Origin: Macrocystis pyrifera
Lineage: Eukaryota; Sar; Phaeophyceae; Laminariales; Laminariaceae
Assembly (NCBI GenBank): GCA_031763025.1
Contig: JASSKH010000002.1
Span: 1,604,929 to 1,668,928, forward strand
Reading direction: 5' to 3'
Length of the DNA stretch: 64,000 nt
The notes under the pieces are model-generated. The model was given only the letters and a program-made list of their open reading frames with translations, searched no databases and was not told where the DNA came from. The translations under genes were made by a program, and so were the position numbers. Shown here piece after piece: positions 1 to 10,928 of this stretch; the stretch's first letter is position 1; each line of letters begins with the position of its first letter.

Positions 1-865
1 TGGGAGCACATGTGATGTGACGAAGGTGTCATATTATACGGCAACAAATACTGCTGCGACGACTCCGCCCCTTCCTCAACCCGTTGGAATGATCACAAAC
101 GTATATACACACCGGGTACGTACATGCTCTGCTATTTTTTTAATGTACTATTAATATTAATACCTGATGCACCGGTTTTGTGCTTGCTTGAGGCCGGCAT
201 GGCACGGAATGCCCGATTTACCTGTGAGTTCTCCTCTTATGTACTGCTTGTATCATCCGTCGTACCACAGGGTAGATCAAAATGTCGATTTCGCAGGTGC
301 AACTTTGATTGTGCTTGCTCCGTGTATCAGAGCAGCCCCCTGCATGAGGGTGTCGTCCACCACCAGTCAGACAAAGACAGCACAAGCCAGTGTCAGTGCT
401 GATGTTGTACAGCAGTAAGCACTTACCCTTCCTTCCTTCGGAACTCCCACTGTGAGGACTGCTGTTAATGCTATTTTTAATATTAATGATAGGCACTCGG
501 AATTTGAGTCAGATTTTGGCTCCTGTTCTCTAATATTAGTATTATAACAGCAGTAGTATTAACAGTCAGTAGTACGTCGTACCAAAATCGTCACCAACAG
601 GACGATATGACGATTTCACAACACAGTCAGTAGTACGTACGAAAAATGATTTGTACGAATGAATATGATCCACATCTGCATTTTGTGCTGATACACGTAC
701 AGGATACAGGATACGCAACATACCAGAGCCTCTGCGGTGTGCCGATCGATGCGTTGTGTACTGCTGTTAATATCTTCTTATTTCTCGTGATTTTTTTCTG
801 ATTTTTTCGGTGCACGATACGCACCCACCACTCCATCACACACATGCTGCTTTTGCTATTTTGAC
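1..865. other. No gene recognised
   Basis: I see no supported exon or element here. A 15-bp direct repeat (CAGTCAGTAGTACGT) occurs near 566 and 624. The open frames are short, overlap on both strands and show no domain. Confidence 0.5.
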
Positions 866-867
866 TA

Positions 868-972
868 TTACGGGGGGTCCATAGTAAACAGGACCAAATA
901 TTGTTAGTAAAAATACCTAAATATATAGGTTTTGTGTATACCATGGGTCCTGTTAACTATAGACCCCCGTAA
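868..972. mobile_element. MITE-A copy (hybrid arms)
   Basis: MITE-A elements are about 105 bp, start TTACGGGGG, end CCCCCGTAA and sit between TA dinucleotides (here 866-867 and 973-974). The core reads roughly AAATATTGTTAGTAAAAATA then ATATATAGGTTTTTGTGT. No protein is encoded, so movement would need a transposase supplied from elsewhere; the TA target suggests a Tc1/mariner-type enzyme (inference). This copy has a GTAAAC-type left arm and a GTTAAC-type right arm. Confidence 0.85.
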
Positions 973-974
973 TA

Positions 975-2426
975 TTAATAACAGGTAAGTACGCTGTATC
1001 CCAAGAAGGGCCGAGAATCGAGAAGGATTCGGATTGGAATCCAGAACTTATACCCCGTACATATCATCATTCAACCTGTTGTTCGTGTTGTTGTGGTTAA
1101 AAAGACCGAATAAACTATTTTTACACCGACAGCCAGCCGCATGATCCCGTCAGAGCAGACGGCAGGCACGCCGGCAGGTCGCACGCGGCGTGGATGTGGG
1201 CGTCTCACACTCGGGTAGGTATGCAGGAAACAAGCAAACAAGCAAACGGAGTGCTCTCGGGCGGTGTCCGTCCGTCCGGCGCAAGCAAGCCGCGCGCCAA
1301 ACAAACAAGAAGCGAACAACAATAAAACGAGAGCAATGGGCGATAACAACGCGACCACCGCTCAACCGCGGTTTCTCCGAGAGGCAGGGAGGGAGGGAGG
1401 GAAGGAGGGAGGGAGAGAGGGAGGCAATCACGCCAATCGCCTTACTTACCCGAGGATAGTACTCGACCTCCCGAACTGGTAAAGGATACTGGTGTGTTGC
1501 ACTGCTCTATCCGTATGCTGGTATATGAATGACCCAAACGATCATTTTTTGTATACGAGTACAACGTATTTTTTTCAAGACATGGGTGATACTATTTTTC
1601 ACTACTGAGAAAACAAATAATATAATAATACTGATTGCACGTATAGTAGGGGAATGACAATGAGCTTTTTTTCTTTTCTTTTTTTTTTGGCGCCCCGGAG
1701 AGCGAAAGGAAACTCCTGTCGACGCTTATTTCTCTAGCTTTCGTGTGCCGGTTCGAACCCGGTTCGTTTCTTCCACCTTACTTTGTCGGGCCTGTCTCTG
1801 TCTTACCGTGCCGTCATCAAACTGTGGTTTACTCCGAGGATGTAGGCACCTGAAGGGAGTCTAGATTTTGTCTCTCAAGACTGCCTGTATAATCGTGCAA
1901 TGTAGGAGTTGATCCCACCACGATAAAAAAACTTCTCAATAGTCTCCCCAGCTTGACTCAGTGGATGAGTCACACTACCCATCTGGGCGTTGGTCCGCAG
2001 CTACTGCTGTCTGCTGCACCATCATGGCGGAATGTGCAGCGTAACGCGTGAACATGCGCGCTTAGGGTTACAGCAGCAGCAGTAGAGGCGGTGATAGCAA
2101 CAACTATTATTAATGCTTGGATACTGCTGTGTATGTGCCCGTACTCCTCAAGGCTGCATACTGCGTACCAGGTACGATACAGCTATGTACCGGGGAACCC
2201 CGGCCGACTCGGAGTTGACTGTCTCCGGTGGGTTCTCACTTAATGGTATCCAGACTTTGAATCATTTCGTTGTGGAATCCAGAACTGGAGTATGAAACCA
2301 ACATATTTAATCACCGACACCCTCCTCTATCTACTGCAATTTTTCTTTTTTTTCCTCTACTGCAATACGTAGTAGTTGTTAATAGTAATAGTAATAGTAC
2401 CTACGGCTAGGTGTGGTAGGTATCAT
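975..2426. other. Unassigned DNA with low-complexity patches
   Basis: There is a G/A-rich tract (GGGAGGGAGG type) at 1385-1425. At 1748-1761 the motif CCGGTTCGAACCCGG resembles a tRNA T-arm / pol III B box, but no D-arm or acceptor stem is convincing, so no tRNA is called. Short TAATAG and CAGCAG runs occur at 2070-2110 and 2380-2400. No coding sequence is supported. Confidence 0.45.
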
Positions 2427-2768
2427 GCCGGCGTCCCCGGTGGCTTGGTAGGTGGTCCGCGAGCCTATCAAGATCAATTTCGTGAGTTCGAGTCTCACCG
2501 AGTGCATGCTCGTAGGGACTTTTTCTTGCATAAAATTGATTAGCGGAAAGCGCGAGAGAGCGTGAGTTAGCCGTACATTCGATGAAAGTCGACGAGCAGT
2601 GGGAATGCTGAACCCTATGCGCGATAAAAACTAAAGGCACGTACCGGGGGGGAGAAGGGACGACACCTGTGACCACGGCTTGTCCAGAAGATCGCTGAGG
2701 GTAGAACCTCCTTCGAGTTAGGCTGGAAAGTAAAAGTGATGAAAAAAAAAAGAAAAAAAAAAGAAGAA
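2427..2768 (+). mobile_element. tRNA-derived SINE (SINE-T), copy 1
   Basis: The head resembles a tRNA gene: an A-box-like TGGCTTGGTAGG near 2440 and a B-box-like GAGTTCGAGTCTCACC near 2483, about 45 bp apart. A tRNA-unrelated body of about 250 bp follows, then an A-rich tail (2741-2766). Pol III transcription and retrotransposition by a partner LINE are known for such elements and inferred here. GGTAT lies just upstream and again after the tail, a possible short target duplication. Confidence 0.85.
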
Positions 2769-2822
2769 GGTATTAACAACTCTTCTTGTTATGAATACCT
2801 GGATCGGATGTCTGGTATTCAA

Positions 2823-3140
2823 GGCCGGCGTCCCCGGTGGCTTGGTAGGTGGTCCGCGTGCCTGTCAAGATCAAATTCGTGGGTTCAAGTCCCACCGAGT
2901 GCATGCTCATAGGGACTTTTTCTTGCATAAAAAATTGATAAGCGGCAAGCGCGAAAGCGTGAGTTGGCTACATTCGATGAGAATCGACGAGCAGTGGGAA
3001 TGCTGAACTCTATGCGCGACAAAAAATAAAAGCACGTGCCGGTGGGGAGAAGGGACGACACCTGTGACCACGGCTTGTCCAGAAGATCGCCGAGGGTAGA
3101 ACCTCCTTCGAGTTCGGCTGGAAAGTAAAAGTGATGATTA
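2823..3140 (+). mobile_element. SINE-T, copy 2
   Basis: Same head, body and A/AT-rich tail as copy 1. This copy has the best B box (GGGTTCAAGTCCCACC near 2880). It lies 55 bp downstream of copy 1 in the same orientation. GGTATT occurs both before the head (2813) and after the tail (3169), consistent with a short target duplication. Confidence 0.85.
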
Positions 3141-3194
3141 AAAAATATATATATAAAATATATATATAGGTATTGTTATTGGCTCGTTAAATAT

Positions 3195-3745
3195 AGTACC
3201 AAACCTAACCCGAGTGTTCGGTACGGCCGCAACACGCTACCGACCGACCTCTCCGGTAAGGTTCGATGTGAACTCGATACCCGCAGATCCGGCACTTCGG
3301 TAAGTTCAGTACCGGTACCCGTAACTTGGGGCAAAATCAGTTCGACGTCGACACCGGTACCCGGCACTTTGGTATGAGTAGTGTACCACATACCGGCGGC
3401 AGTTACCCTACCGAAGTAGCCCGGTACCGCGGTCTCAATACCCTACCACCGCAGACTCCGGTATGGTTCCGCACGAACACGCGGCATTTTGGTGTGAGTA
3501 TTGTGCCGCATACCGGCGGTAGTTGCCCTGCCGAAGTCGCCCGGTACCGCGGTCTCAATACTCTACCACCGCAGACTCCGGTCTGGTTCCTCACGAGCAC
3601 GAAGCCGGTATCCGACACTTGGGTGAGTTCGGTACGGCTTCAACACCGGTACCCGACACTTGACGGTAAGTTCGGTATGACTTCGATACCGGTACCCGAG
3701 ACACCTCGGTAAGCTCGGGACGCCCGAACAAAATACCCCGGATAT
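3195..3745. repeat. GGTACCG-rich minisatellite with 120-bp units
   Basis: Two adjacent units of about 120 bp (about 3369-3488 and 3489-3608) are nearly identical and carry CCGGTACCGCGGTCTCAATA. Shorter, more diverged units built on GGTACCCG and GTAAGTTCGGTA flank them on both sides. The long open frames here come from the repeat and show no protein family. Confidence 0.8.
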
Positions 3746-3899
3746 GTACCGGTACACACCCTACCGAGCACACCCTTGCAATATTCGTTGGAAATAGCTT
3801 GTACGTAGGCCGTCCCCGCCCACTTGGGACTACTTCAGAGGAGAAAATTTACGATACGTAGCGAGTGATGATTGCAGCGACGGCCGCTCACTGTGTGGT

Positions 3900-4072
3900 T
3901 GGGCGGGGGGGGGGGGGGGGGGAGGGGGCGTACTCATTTGTTGCTTGCCTTAGCCATTTGACCATTGACCACGCATCCCTTTCGAGACGGAGCACCGTTG
4001 CTACTCCTAATAAGAGACACCTCCAACGATTGGGCGCTCATATTTCGTTGTTTCCATATATTTCATAAGAAA
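3900..4072 (-). mobile_element. Poly-C element, reverse orientation
   Basis: On the minus strand this reads GTCTCGAAAGGGATGCGTGG, then a GTCAATGGTCAAATG-type segment, then TGAGTACGCC running into a long C tract (a G run at 3902-3922 on the + strand). It matches the forward copies at 26.5-26.8 kb. The repeated association of this body with a C homopolymer suggests a C-tailed retroposon or an unstable 3' end. Confidence 0.65.
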
Positions 4073-4083
4073 CTTTTTTGCTA

Positions 4084-4190
4084 TTACGGGGGTCCATAGT
4101 TAACAGGACCTATGGCGTGCATAAAAACCAGTATATATTTTCCTATTTTTACCTACAAAATTTGGTCCCGTTAACTATGGACCCCCGTAA
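4084..4190. mobile_element. MITE-A copy
   Basis: Both arms are the GTTAAC type (GGTCCATAGTTAACAGGACC and its complement). TA flanks both ends (4082-4083, 4191-4192). Confidence 0.85.
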
Positions 4191-4199
4191 TAAATCTTA

Positions 4200-4669
4200 T
4201 TTATCCCCTTCCTGTCCGGCCGGCTGTGGCTACCATCTATCCCCTAGGATGATGGCGATCGTTTTTCTCGCTCCTATTCGGTGTGTCAAACTCCTCCATG
4301 TCACATTCGTCTGTGTGTTTGGGGGGTGATGATACTATGGTTGGTGCCCGGAGTAGTTGTACGGTATGGGCGCAGGCATCGTGATCCCACCGGTTCTGCT
4401 TGGCGCTCAGTCGCCCCTAGACGGTTGGCGGCACCAACGTTTGTTTGTTGTTGTGCTGAGTTGTGGTCGCTAGATATCTCGGGGTTGATGCCGAAAGGAG
4501 CTCGAAAGAGCAGCGAACAGCGTGCTGCCTTTGGGGTTCGGATGGCCCAGTCAGCCTCGTCAGAGCGTTGAACTCGTAAGCTCTCTCCTCTCCACCTACT
4601 GCTGGATTACGCACCAGTATCATATACCTGGCACCAGGGCTTGGAACAAATACAAAGCAACAACAGCTC
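4200..4669. other. No gene recognised
   Basis: I see nothing supported here. The stretch 4430-4570 faintly resembles the body of the Poly-C element, too weakly to call. Confidence 0.4.
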
Positions 4670-4774
4670 TTACGGGGACCATAGTAAACAGGACCAAATA
4701 TTGTTAGTAAAAAGAGGTAAATATATAGGTTTTTATGTATATCATAGATCCTGTTAACTATGGACCCCCGTATT
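4670..4774. mobile_element. MITE-A copy (hybrid arms)
   Basis: The left arm is ACCATAGTAAACAGGACC and the right arm GTTAACTATGGACCCCCGTA, so the two arms are not exact complements. The terminal TAA has decayed to TATTA. Confidence 0.8.
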
Positions 4775-5795
4775 AGCTGTGACATGGAGGATTTCGTCCA
4801 AACTCATTTTTTTTGCGAGCTGTGTCACATTTCGATATCGCGTACTTCGGGTTTTATATGGCCTCATGCGGGGGATGTACATGCCGTGTTTGAGGAGGAC
4901 AGATCTGAAGCTGCGGAATTCAGGGAGCGTGTGTGTAGTTATGCTTTTTTTGTATCGCGGAATAACACAAAACATCGCGGGTTTCTTTCTGTTTCTTCAA
5001 CTGAATGCCGTAAGGTAAAACATAATAATTCAAAAAGTCACCAAAAATCCCAAGCGCTTTTTGCAAACGTATAATTTGGCATCTTTATTGACTCCGACGA
5101 TCTCGGTGGGTATGATAACGTCATAATATTCGGATGGGCCAAAGTCTCCGAGAAGCCGACGAGATCAAACGGGCCCACCAACATAATATGCCGTTATCCA
5201 CCATCCATTTATATCGAGTCACTCAGGCTACCACGTGGGGTCGTCCCTGGGCGCTTGATATATTTAAAATTTGAACAATAAAAAAACAGCTGCGAGCTAT
5301 TATATACATCAACGGCAACAAGCCAGTGCCGGCTCTGACCCTAACAGGCCTTCGATTCAACCATTGTCTCTATTTCTTTTCGATCCAACCATTGCCTCTA
5401 TTTCCTTTCTCCTGTATATCACCAATGCCCTCTGCTGATATATAGTACCACTCTGTCTCGAAATATAAGGACCATTTCTAGACTAATAAAATAGGTCATT
5501 ATACATGCAGGGACCCCGAGATAGCGACCCAACACAGATGGGCATAGTAGTGTTTGATGCCGTCTACGACGGGAGCAGCGCGGGTGCCCAGCGGCGCGGG
5601 TGTTAGGCTCTCGTGTTGCGCCTCGTGTTGCGTCCGTGCCGTCCGACTGACTCCCCGCATTGGCGCTCAGACACCAATGAACCAATGAGTGCGTATCATC
5701 TACACCTCCATCTCCCCCCTCACATAGCAGCGGCCGCTGATGCGTTCGTCGGTTTATTTGTCGTCCATTTTCCTCTTTGAAGTCCCAACTTTTAG
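4775..5795. other. No gene recognised
   Basis: No exon or complete element is supported. The part at 5450-5480 (CTGTCTCGAAATATAAGGACCATTT) is a lone piece of the repeat that forms an array at 17.86-18.29 kb. Confidence 0.4.
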
Positions 5796-5889
5796 GACTG
5801 CAGTTTCAGTTGCCTGTGGGGACACACTACTTTTACAGCAGGGACTTGGACTTGAGTGGGTTGTCCGAAAAGGGGACTGACTGCAGTCC
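5796..5889. mobile_element. Fold-B foldback element
   Basis: Fold-B elements are short near-palindromes: a CAGTCCCGTTTTGGGGACAA-type arm, CTACTTAGAATTTGAGTAG-like centre, and the reverse complement arm ending GGGACTGCAG. They could fold into a hairpin of about 30 bp. This is a diverged copy with a long spacer. Confidence 0.6.
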
Positions 5890-5924
5890 TGGAGGGTTTG
5901 CGTACGAACTACCCTGTCCCGATA

Positions 5925-6540
5925 TATAAGGAACGTTGTTAGATTATTGCTCAATATAAATGGTCCTTAAATTTCGGTGCAGAGCGGTACTTGTATATCG
6001 CGTACTACGTAGGTATACTTTTTCTTTCTTCTTTTGTCTTGCTTGAGGTATACGATATGCTTCACTTGTGATGTGATGTGCATCGTGATGTTTCGCATTT
6101 TTTTTTTTTTTTTTGTTTTTTTTGTTTCTCTTTTTTTCATTTTTCCCGGGGTATTCTGCCGCTCACAGAGTTACTCGGAGTCTGTGGTGTGAAGGCGGGC
6201 TAGATTTTGGCGGTCAGTTAATGTGAGAGTTCAAATTCGAGGAAGGATCCAGCTCCAAATTGTTTGAAGTGCATTTAGTAGTCTCTGTAGTTCACACAAT
6301 GCACAGATCGTCGGTTCCCACTTGATGTCTGCTGTGACTGCACGGTACGTAGATGTTTCAGGGCAGATAGCTCCTTGATGAGCTGTGTGACCTGCATGAT
6401 CTGTATGATCTGTGCGATCTAATTAGCTCATGATGCCGGGTCGGAGCCCTATGGTCTGCATGATCTATCACAGCATATGTTTTCCTTCGTTGGATCTGTA
6501 CTTTACAGGCCCCGCATGATGTCTCTCTCATAGCGGCAAC
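5925..6540. other. Unassigned, with T tract and ATCTGTATG-type repeats
   Basis: At 5918-5965 there is another lone piece of the GGGACCATTTTGATT repeat. A T-rich tract occupies 6098-6140. At 6385-6480 a degenerate tandem repeat of GATCTGTATGATCTGT type appears, as at 21.2-21.8 kb. No exon is supported. Confidence 0.45.
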
Positions 6541-6543
6541 CTG

Positions 6544-6648
6544 TTACGGGGGACCACAGTAAATAGGACCAAGTATTGTTAGTAAAAATGGCGAAATATA
6601 TAGGTTTTTGTGTGTACCGTAGGTCCTATTTATTACGGCCCCCCGTAA
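6544..6648. mobile_element. MITE-A copy
   Basis: The left arm is TTACGGGGGACCACAGTAAA and the right arm ends GGCCCCCCGTAA, followed by TA (6649-6650). Substitutions in the right arm (TATTACGGCC) show moderate age. Confidence 0.8.
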
Positions 6649-6720
6649 TAGCAATTACATGATCTACAACATAATTACTTAGTAGATGGTGGAACTGTCC
6701 GACGTACAACCCTCTTTTTA

Positions 6721-6792
6721 GTACTGCAGTTTTTGTTTTGGGGACAAAGTACCTAGACTTTTAATGGATTTTCCCCAGCACGGGACTGCAGC
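6721..6792. mobile_element. Fold-B foldback element
   Basis: The arms are ACTGCAGTTTTTGTTTTGGG and TTTTCCCCAGCACGGGACTG around a short centre. Confidence 0.65.
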
Positions 6793-6832
6793 TCCAAAAG
6801 AGTTAACGTACCAGGTGTTTACTATTACGGGG

Positions 6833-7303
6833 GGCCATACTTGCTGTTGTTTTCTTCACATTAAACCTTTCTAGCCGGCGTCCCCGGTGGCTTGGTAGGT
6901 GGTCCGCGAGCCTATCAAGATCAATTTCGTGAGTTCGAGTCTCACCGAGTGCATGCTCATAGGGACTTTTTTCTTGCATAAAATTGATTAGCGGAAAGCG
7001 CGAGAGCGTGAGTTAGCTGTACATTCGATGAAAATCGACGAGCAGTGGGAATGCTGAACCCTATGCGCGATAAAAAATAAAGGCACGTACCGGGGGGGGA
7101 GAAGGGACGACACCTGTGACCACGACTTGTCCAGAAGATCGTCGAGGGTAAAACCTCCTACGAGTGGGCTGGAAAGTAAAAAGTGATGATGAAAAAAAAA
7201 AACAAAAAAAAGTGAGCAGGACCTACGGTACACACCAAAACCTTTATATTTTCCTATTTTTAATATCAATACTTGGTCCTGTTTACTATGGTCCCCCGCA
7301 ATA
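6833..7303. mobile_element. MITE-A copy interrupted by other insertions
   Basis: The left end (TTACGGGGGGCCATA, 6833-6847) and the rest of a MITE-A (about 7217-7303, ending TGGTCCCCCGCAA) are separated by about 370 bp. The intervening DNA is a piece of Ins-G (TTCTTCACATTAAACC, 6853-6868) followed by a full SINE-T. This gives the order MITE-A first, then Ins-G, then SINE-T. Confidence 0.75.
6874..7212 (+). mobile_element. SINE-T, copy 3 (nested)
   Basis: A tRNA-like head at 6874-6950, body, and A-rich tail (7190-7211). It lies within the split MITE-A copy and directly abuts the Ins-G remnant. Confidence 0.85.
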
Positions 7304-7399
7304 ATGTCAATAGTAGTTTGTCCTCGACTTGGGTCCGTCTAAAATCGCGTGCCTCCCATTCTGGTTTATTCATTCGTATTTTTTTTCTTGACCCTTCTG

Positions 7400-7503
7400 T
7401 TGCGAGGGGCCATAGTTTATAGGACCTATGGCATACATAAAGACCTACATATTTTACTTTTTTTACTAACAATATTTGGTCCTATTTACTATGGTCCCCC
7501 GTA
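7400..7503. mobile_element. MITE-A copy
   Basis: It runs from TTGCGAGGGGCCATAGTTTA to GGTCCCCCGTAA. The core orientation is CCTATGG...ACATA...ACTAACAATATTTGG. The left terminus is diverged. Confidence 0.75.
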
Positions 7504-7504
7504 A

Positions 7505-7592
7505 TGGTCCCGCAGTTTTTGTTTGGGGGACAGGCACAAACTAATACTGAGAATTAGAGTGATTTTTTCCCCCAAACGGGACTGACTGCGGT
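7505..7592. mobile_element. Fold-B foldback element
   Basis: The arms are GTCCCGCAGTTTTTGTTTGG and CCCCAAACGGGACTGACTGC. It directly abuts the preceding MITE-A. Confidence 0.65.
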
Positions 7593-7983
7593 GTGCTTGA
7601 GAAATAAGAAGGGTTGTGAGCGGTGTGTATGCTGGTGCCTGGTGCTTCAAGCAGTCAAGTACCTATGATACGCATGTATGCCGGTGGCGCCTACTCGTTT
7701 CATTCTTGTTCCTGGCTGTGATGCTGGTGTGCCGCCGAGCTCCGCTGCTGCGTGGTAGAGTTTTGTTCGTCGCTTGTTGTATGACATCATCATCTGTCTC
7801 GTTTCTCTTTTCTATCGAGTACTACCGCTGCTGGAGGTTATTGAGTTTTTTTGTGGTCGAAATTTATAGTAAATTCAAGTAATGTCCGGCCTCGGCCTTC
7901 TCAAGCAAGAGACTCCGGCGCTTTTTCACACCACACCCTACGGCAGAAGCAGAAGCAGCAATTTGTAGTTGGCCCTTGCAGGA

Positions 7984-8050
7984 GTGCAGTCCCGTTTTGG
8001 GGACAAACTACTTAGAAATTGACTGCTTTGTCCCCAAGTTGGGACTGTAG
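7984..8050. mobile_element. Fold-B foldback element
   Basis: A near-consensus copy: TGCAGTCCCGTTTTGGGGAC on the left, TTTGTCCCCAAGTTGGGACT on the right, with CTACTTAGAAATTGA between. Confidence 0.75.
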
Positions 8051-8084
8051 TTCTATCAATAGAAGGGAGATCGAACCCCTCAAT

Positions 8085-8216
8085 CATCAATCGTTTCTGT
8101 TTCGTTTGTGGTTGTGGTTGCAGTGGCACGTATGGTTTAGATGAGCTCGATCGTCATCAATCAAATTTCTGTTTTGTTTGTGGTTGTGGTTGCAGCGGTG
8201 CGTATGGTTTAGATGA
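8085..8216. repeat. Tandem duplication, about 70 bp unit
   Basis: Two adjacent copies share ATCAATC, TTTCTGTT, TTGTGGTTGTGGTTGCAG and CGTATGGTTTAGATGAG, differing at a few positions. Confidence 0.8.
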
Positions 8217-8359
8217 GGAGTCCGGAGCTCCAGAGCCCGTATGATGTGTCTGACACGAAATCGGTTTTACGAAGTTTTCGTATATATATATATATATGTA
8301 CTGATTGTTGACGCGTTGTTTGAGGATATTTGGTACGACTGATGATGATTATGGGGATT

Positions 8360-8696
8360 TTTTATTTTATTTTATTTTTTATCATTACTTTTACTTTCCA
8401 GCCCACTCGTAGGAGGTTTTTACCCTCGACGATCTTCTGGACAAGCCGTGGTCACAGGTGTCGTCCCTTCTCCCCCCCGGTACGTGCCTTTATTTTTTGT
8501 CGCGCATAGGGTTCAGCATTCCCACTGCTCGTCGATTTTCATCGAATGTAGCCAACTCACGCTTTCGCGCTTTCCGCTTACCAATTTTTGATGCAAGAAA
8601 AAGTCCCTATGAGCATGCACTCGGTGGGACTTGAACCCACGAAATTGATCTTGACAGGCACGCGGACCACCTACCAAGCCACCGGGGACGCCGGCA
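8360..8696 (-). mobile_element. SINE-T, copy 4, minus strand
   Basis: The head lies at the right: the B box reads as GGTGGGACTTGAACCCACGA near 8620, the A box near 8675. The A tail appears as the T-rich tract 8358-8385. Confidence 0.85.
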
Positions 8697-8699
8697 GGA

Positions 8700-9410
8700 T
8701 ACATATCGTACTCGCGACGTTTTTTACTTTACCCGCCGCCTACACTTTTTACCCGCCTTGTCCGCGTACCGGTGAATTTATTTGTTCCGTTATTGTATGC
8801 TTCATTTTTTTTCATCATACCGCTGGTGACGGAAATGAAAGGACCGTTTGGTCTTCATGTTGATGTTGAAACGGTCCTTGTGCATCCGTCCAGAATTGGT
8901 ATGTATATGTGTATGTTGATCATTATGCCAATCAATATACTTCGTACCACTATGTTGCGAAACATGAGGACTGTCTGTATTTTATCTTTTGATGTAAACC
9001 GTCCTTATTTTTAGGCACAGCGTGGCGCTTTTGGGACCCGGAGATGACGACCAAAGCAATGGTTGGTAATTTTGGTCTATGTATGGTGCCATCAACCATC
9101 TAACCGCCTATGTACGACCAGCGTCACTTCGCCCAGCATTATCGCGGGTATGTTGTCGTGCTGCGCCCTTGCTGTGCCGTGCGACTCGTCGCAATCGCCC
9201 ATCGTAACAGAGTCAGCAGTGACACCAGTTGATTTGTTGTATCCCTACAGCAGTGCAGTGAGTGGCTGATGCTTTGTGTTATCGCCATTTTTTATCGCCA
9301 ATTTCCAGTGTTACCACAGTTGTCAGTGCTCCGAACCCAACACGGACCCAGAGATGATGTACCGCCCTCTACATGCGTATCATATGTTTATACACCTTGG
9401 TCAGATATTT
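8700..9410. other. No gene recognised; diverged palindromic fragments
   Basis: GGACCGTTTGGT (8841) and AACGGTCCTTGTGCATCCGTC (8870) form an imperfect inverted pair, with a further AAACCGTCCTTATTTTTAGG at 8996. These look like remnants of the GGACC repeat at 17.9-18.3 kb. No coding evidence. Confidence 0.4.
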
Positions 9411-9506
9411 ATATATCTATATATTCATCTATCCATCTATCTATCTATCCATCCATCCATCCATCTATCTATCTATCTATATATCTATCTATCCATCCAT
9501 CCATCC

Positions 9507-9555
<49 letters not shown>

Positions 9556-9578
9556 CCTATCTATCCATCCATCCATCC

Positions 9579-9615
<37 letters not shown>

Positions 9616-9678
9616 CGGACATATAATCTACTCCTGCGGTTGTAGTTTCTCAACTGTCGTTGTGAGAGATTGTGCAGG

Positions 9679-9753
<75 letters not shown>
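9411..9753. repeat. (TATC)n microsatellite in two blocks
   Basis: Block 1 is about 9411-9615, with CCATCCATCCAT interruptions. Block 2 is about 9680-9753, almost pure. The 65 bp between them are unique sequence. The Ser-Ile-Tyr-Leu open frames are translations of the repeat. Confidence 0.95.
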
Positions 9754-9754
<1 letters not shown>

Positions 9755-9971
9755 GTGGAGGTACATATCCTACTGAGGAAACATGTATGTATGTGCTGCA
9801 TCATGCTGATTTTACGGCTCTCCCAGTCGGCAACATGAACTGCGTGCGGTAATATATCTATTAATAGCCTCCTGGAAATATTTAGATCACCAGATGGGAA
9901 TCGACGGCCTGTCCGAGCTGCAACAGCTTTATACACCACTACACCACTAGACCACGTTTGTTTGTGTAGCT

Positions 9972-10090
9972 ACGGGCGACTATACCGGTAGTAAATAAAA
10001 CCTACAGTAGGCACAAAAGCCTACCTGGTATATATTTACGTATTTTCACCATCACTATTTGATACGAACGTATTTCCCCCCCGTAATAGT
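9972..10090. mobile_element. Diverged MITE-A copy
   Basis: It reads TATACCGGTAGTAAATAAAA on the left and ends CCCCCCCGTAATAG. The core retains CACAAAAGCCTACC and TATATTTACGTATTTTCACC. It is strongly mutated. Confidence 0.6.
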
Positions 10091-10147
10091 GCAACCATTG
10101 ATTCCTTGCATTTCGGGTCAGGGTGATACACGGGGGGAAAATAAACG

Positions 10148-10172
10148 CCCCCCCCCCCCCCCCCCCCCCCCC
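10148..10172. repeat. C homopolymer tract
   Basis: About 24 consecutive C followed by TCCTCCTCTTCTTC. No Poly-C element body is recognised upstream. Confidence 0.9.
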
Positions 10173-10549
10173 TCCTCCTCTTCTTCTTTTCTTTGAGTTC
10201 CAGGCTGGGGGGGAAACATGTTCAAATCAAGCGGAGCGAAACTGAAAAATAAGGAACAACCATGTTTTGTTCACTTTCTGAGAAAAATCCCAGCCCGCTT
10301 CGTACTACGTAGGTATCGTATACCCTGGTATATAATATTAATATAGTTTTTTTTTTTTCGCTTCCGACGTGCATGGTGGTGGCGAGTGTGTAGCTGTTTT
10401 GTCTTTTTTTTTTTTCGCTTACCCCTGTTTTTGCATGTACCTGGTAGTACCAGGGGTAAGGTATGAAGTATGGATAAGGGTGGATAGCTTATCTCGTGGA
10501 GAAGGCGGCTCTACTAATGATATATAGGGGGGATGAAGCATTTGCCGTG

Positions 10550-10895
10550 CTCGGCGTCCCCGGTGGCTTGGTAGGTGGTCCGCGTGCCTGTCAAGATCAA
10601 TTTCGTGGGTTCGAGTCTCACCGAGTGCATGCTCGGGGGCTGTTTCTTGCATTAAAGAGATTGATTAGCGGAAAGCGCGAGAGCGTGAGTTAGCTACATT
10701 CGATGAAAATCGACGAGCAGTGGGAATGCTGAACCCTATGCGCGATAAAAAATAAAGGCACGTACCGGGGGGGAGAAGGGAAGACACCTGTGACCACGGC
10801 TTGTCCAGAAGGTCGTCGAGGGTAAAACCTCCTACGAGTGGGCTGGAAAGTAAAAGTGATGGATAAAAAAAATAAATAAAAATAAGTAAATAAAT
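10550..10895 (+). mobile_element. SINE-T, copy 5
   Basis: Head at 10550-10625 (B box GGGTTCGAGTCTCACC), body, and an A/AAATA-rich tail to 10895. Confidence 0.85.
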
Positions 10896-10928
10896 AAATA
10901 TGTATGTATACACGTGGTCATCTCTTTC

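Noticed and set aside
1735-1775. tRNA gene
   Set aside because: A good T-arm-like motif is present but no D-arm, anticodon arm or acceptor stem can be drawn.
2430-2505. Functional tRNA genes at the SINE-T heads
   Set aside because: The head has A- and B-box-like motifs but no full cloverleaf, and is always joined to the same SINE body.
3326-3712. 128-codon open frame
   Set aside because: It is the translation of the 120-bp tandem unit and is open on both strands because of the repeat.
7616-7882. 88-codon hydrophobic frame
   Set aside because: T-rich sequence gives hydrophobic residues by composition; no splice partners, no motif.
9269-9838. 189-codon Ser-Ile-Tyr-Leu frame
   Set aside because: Translation of the (TATC)n microsatellite.
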